Positions 42,029-42,381 of a stretch of DNA of 42,381 nucleotides are shown here, piece after piece. The notes below the pieces were generated by a model that was not told the origin of the DNA, did not search any database, and saw only the letters and a list, made by a program, of their open reading frames with translations. How positions within the stretch are numbered: position 1 is the first letter of the stretch; each line of letters starts with the position of its first letter. The stretch spans positions 1-42,381 of the forward strand of contig JANJTK010000189.1 of assembly GCA_024711155.1 (NCBI GenBank). Reading direction: 5' to 3'. The position numbers and the translations under genes are program-made. The stretch comes from Burkholderiaceae bacterium (GTDB lineage Bacteria; Pseudomonadota; Gammaproteobacteria; Burkholderiales; Burkholderiaceae_E).

Positions 42029-42044
42029 GCACCAAGTTAGCACC
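42029..42044. other. GCACC direct repeat upstream of the small reverse-strand gene
   Basis: GCACC-AAGTTA-GCACC repeats with an 11-bp period, about one helical turn, 24 bases upstream of the small gene start. Ribbon-helix-helix repressors often bind such half-sites, but no experiment supports it here. The rest of 42045-42130 shows nothing I can name. Confidence 0.3.
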
Positions 42045-42134
42045 GTGGGGCCAGCCGGTCCATCGCCCCAGAGCGGCGCACGGACAGCGACCGGCGCGTT
42101 ACCCGCGGACAGTCGCGCACGCACGTCGCCAGGT

Positions 42135-42163
42135 TTGACCCTCGCCGGCCTCGCCCCTATAAT
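42135..42163 (+). promoter_or_regulatory. Sigma-70 promoter of tRNA-Lys
   Basis: TTGACC (42135-42140), a 17-bp spacer and a perfect TATAAT (42158-42163). The start point would be near 42170, nine bases before the mature tRNA. The discriminator GGAGGGC is GC-rich, as at the tRNA-Met promoter. Confidence 0.9.
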
Positions 42164-42178
42164 GGAGGGCTTCGCGAT

Positions 42179-42254
42179 GGGTCGTTAGCTCAGCTGGTAG
42201 AGCAGCGGACTTTTAATCCGTTGGTCGCTGGTTCGAATCCAGCACGGCCTACCA
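42179..42254 (+). tRNA. tRNA-Lys (anticodon UUU)
   Basis: A complete 76-base cloverleaf with encoded CCA. The D stem is GCTC/GAGC, the anticodon loop CTTTTAA has UUU at 42212-42214, and the T arm is GCTGG-TTCGAAT-CCAGC. The acceptor stem GGGTCGT pairs with ACGGCCT through two wobbles, G1-U72 and U4-G69. A canonical partner would end ACGACCC. It is otherwise a normal tRNA-Lys. Confidence 0.95.
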
Positions 42255-42265
42255 ACATCCCGATC

Positions 42266-42284
42266 AACGCCGTCCAACGGCGTT
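42266..42284 (+). other. 7-bp hairpin between tRNA-Lys and its terminator
   Basis: AACGCCG (42266-42272) pairs with CGGCGTT (42278-42284) around TCCAA. It has no T-run and lies 11 bases after the encoded CCA. It may serve in 3' trimming of the precursor. Confidence 0.5.
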
Positions 42285-42288
42285 CCAG

Positions 42289-42313
42289 AACCCGCCTGAG
42301 TGCGGGTTTTTTC
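42289..42313 (+). terminator. Intrinsic terminator of tRNA-Lys
   Basis: AACCCGC (42289-42295) and GCGGGTT (42302-42308) form a stem around CTGAGT, with a T-run through 42312. The flanking bases can extend the stem by two pairs. Beyond it, 42314-42381 holds no feature I can support. Confidence 0.9.
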
Positions 42314-42381
42314 TGTTGAGTTTGTCGTCCCGCGTCTGCTTTTCGAAGCCAGTTCAGTTCCGAAACCGGAATCGATGCCGC

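Overview
The window is very GC-rich (by eye about 70%) chromosomal DNA of a Gram-negative bacterium with lipopolysaccharide. Gene content and order (miaB/phoH/ybeY/corC/lnt/glyQS/gmhB, lptD-surA-rsmA, amgK-murU-pepP, dusB-fis-purH-ruvCAB, ybgC-tolQRAB-pal-cpoB-queC) point to a betaproteobacterium, most likely of the order Burkholderiales. That placement is an inference from synteny and protein character, not a database result. Almost everything is housekeeping DNA. I see no insertion sequence, prophage, CRISPR array or integrase.

Layout. 1-1.6 kb: the 3' part of groL and its terminator. 1.6-7.3 kb: an OmpA-domain lipoprotein (-), a transglutaminase-like protein (+), an EamA transporter (-), pyrF (+) and a TctDE-like two-component system (+). 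7.4 kb: tRNA-Met(CAU) with a textbook promoter. 7.5-22.6 kb: a long forward gene train. It runs from a small exported protein and miaB, through a Slam-like outer-membrane exporter and a giant FecR-domain surface protein, to phoH, ybeY, corC, lnt, glyQ, glyS, gmhB, a YgjP-type metallopeptidase and gloA. 22.6-27.1 kb: lptD-surA-rsmA on the reverse strand. 27.2-30.3 kb: amgK-murU-pepP. 30.5-35.6 kb: dusB-fis-purH-ruvC-ruvA-ruvB. 35.7-41.8 kb: the Tol-Pal operon ending in queC. 41.8-42.3 kb: a small possible ribbon-helix-helix protein (-) and tRNA-Lys with promoter and terminator.

How the genes work together. Much of the window builds or maintains the envelope: LptD and SurA (outer-membrane assembly), Lnt (lipoprotein acylation), GmhB (LPS heptose), Tol-Pal with CpoB (outer-membrane constriction at division) and AmgK-MurU (peptidoglycan recycling). 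The rest serves translation and RNA (MiaB, YbeY, GlyQS, DusB, RsmA, QueC, two tRNAs), nucleotide synthesis (PyrF, PurH) and recombination (RuvABC). Most neighbours are translationally coupled by 1-4 base overlaps (ATGA or TGATG).

The one accessory-looking block is the pair at 9313-13712, placed between miaB and phoH, genes that usually sit together. The first gene has the layout of a Slam (surface lipoprotein assembly modulator): signal peptide, TPR region, C-terminal beta barrel. The second joins an N-terminal FecR domain, a roughly 500-residue acidic Ala/Ser/Thr/Gly-rich repeat region and a C-terminal domain resembling TbpB/hemophilin barrels, which are Slam clients. I propose an exporter and its surface or secreted cargo, and rate this the best candidate for an undescribed system here.
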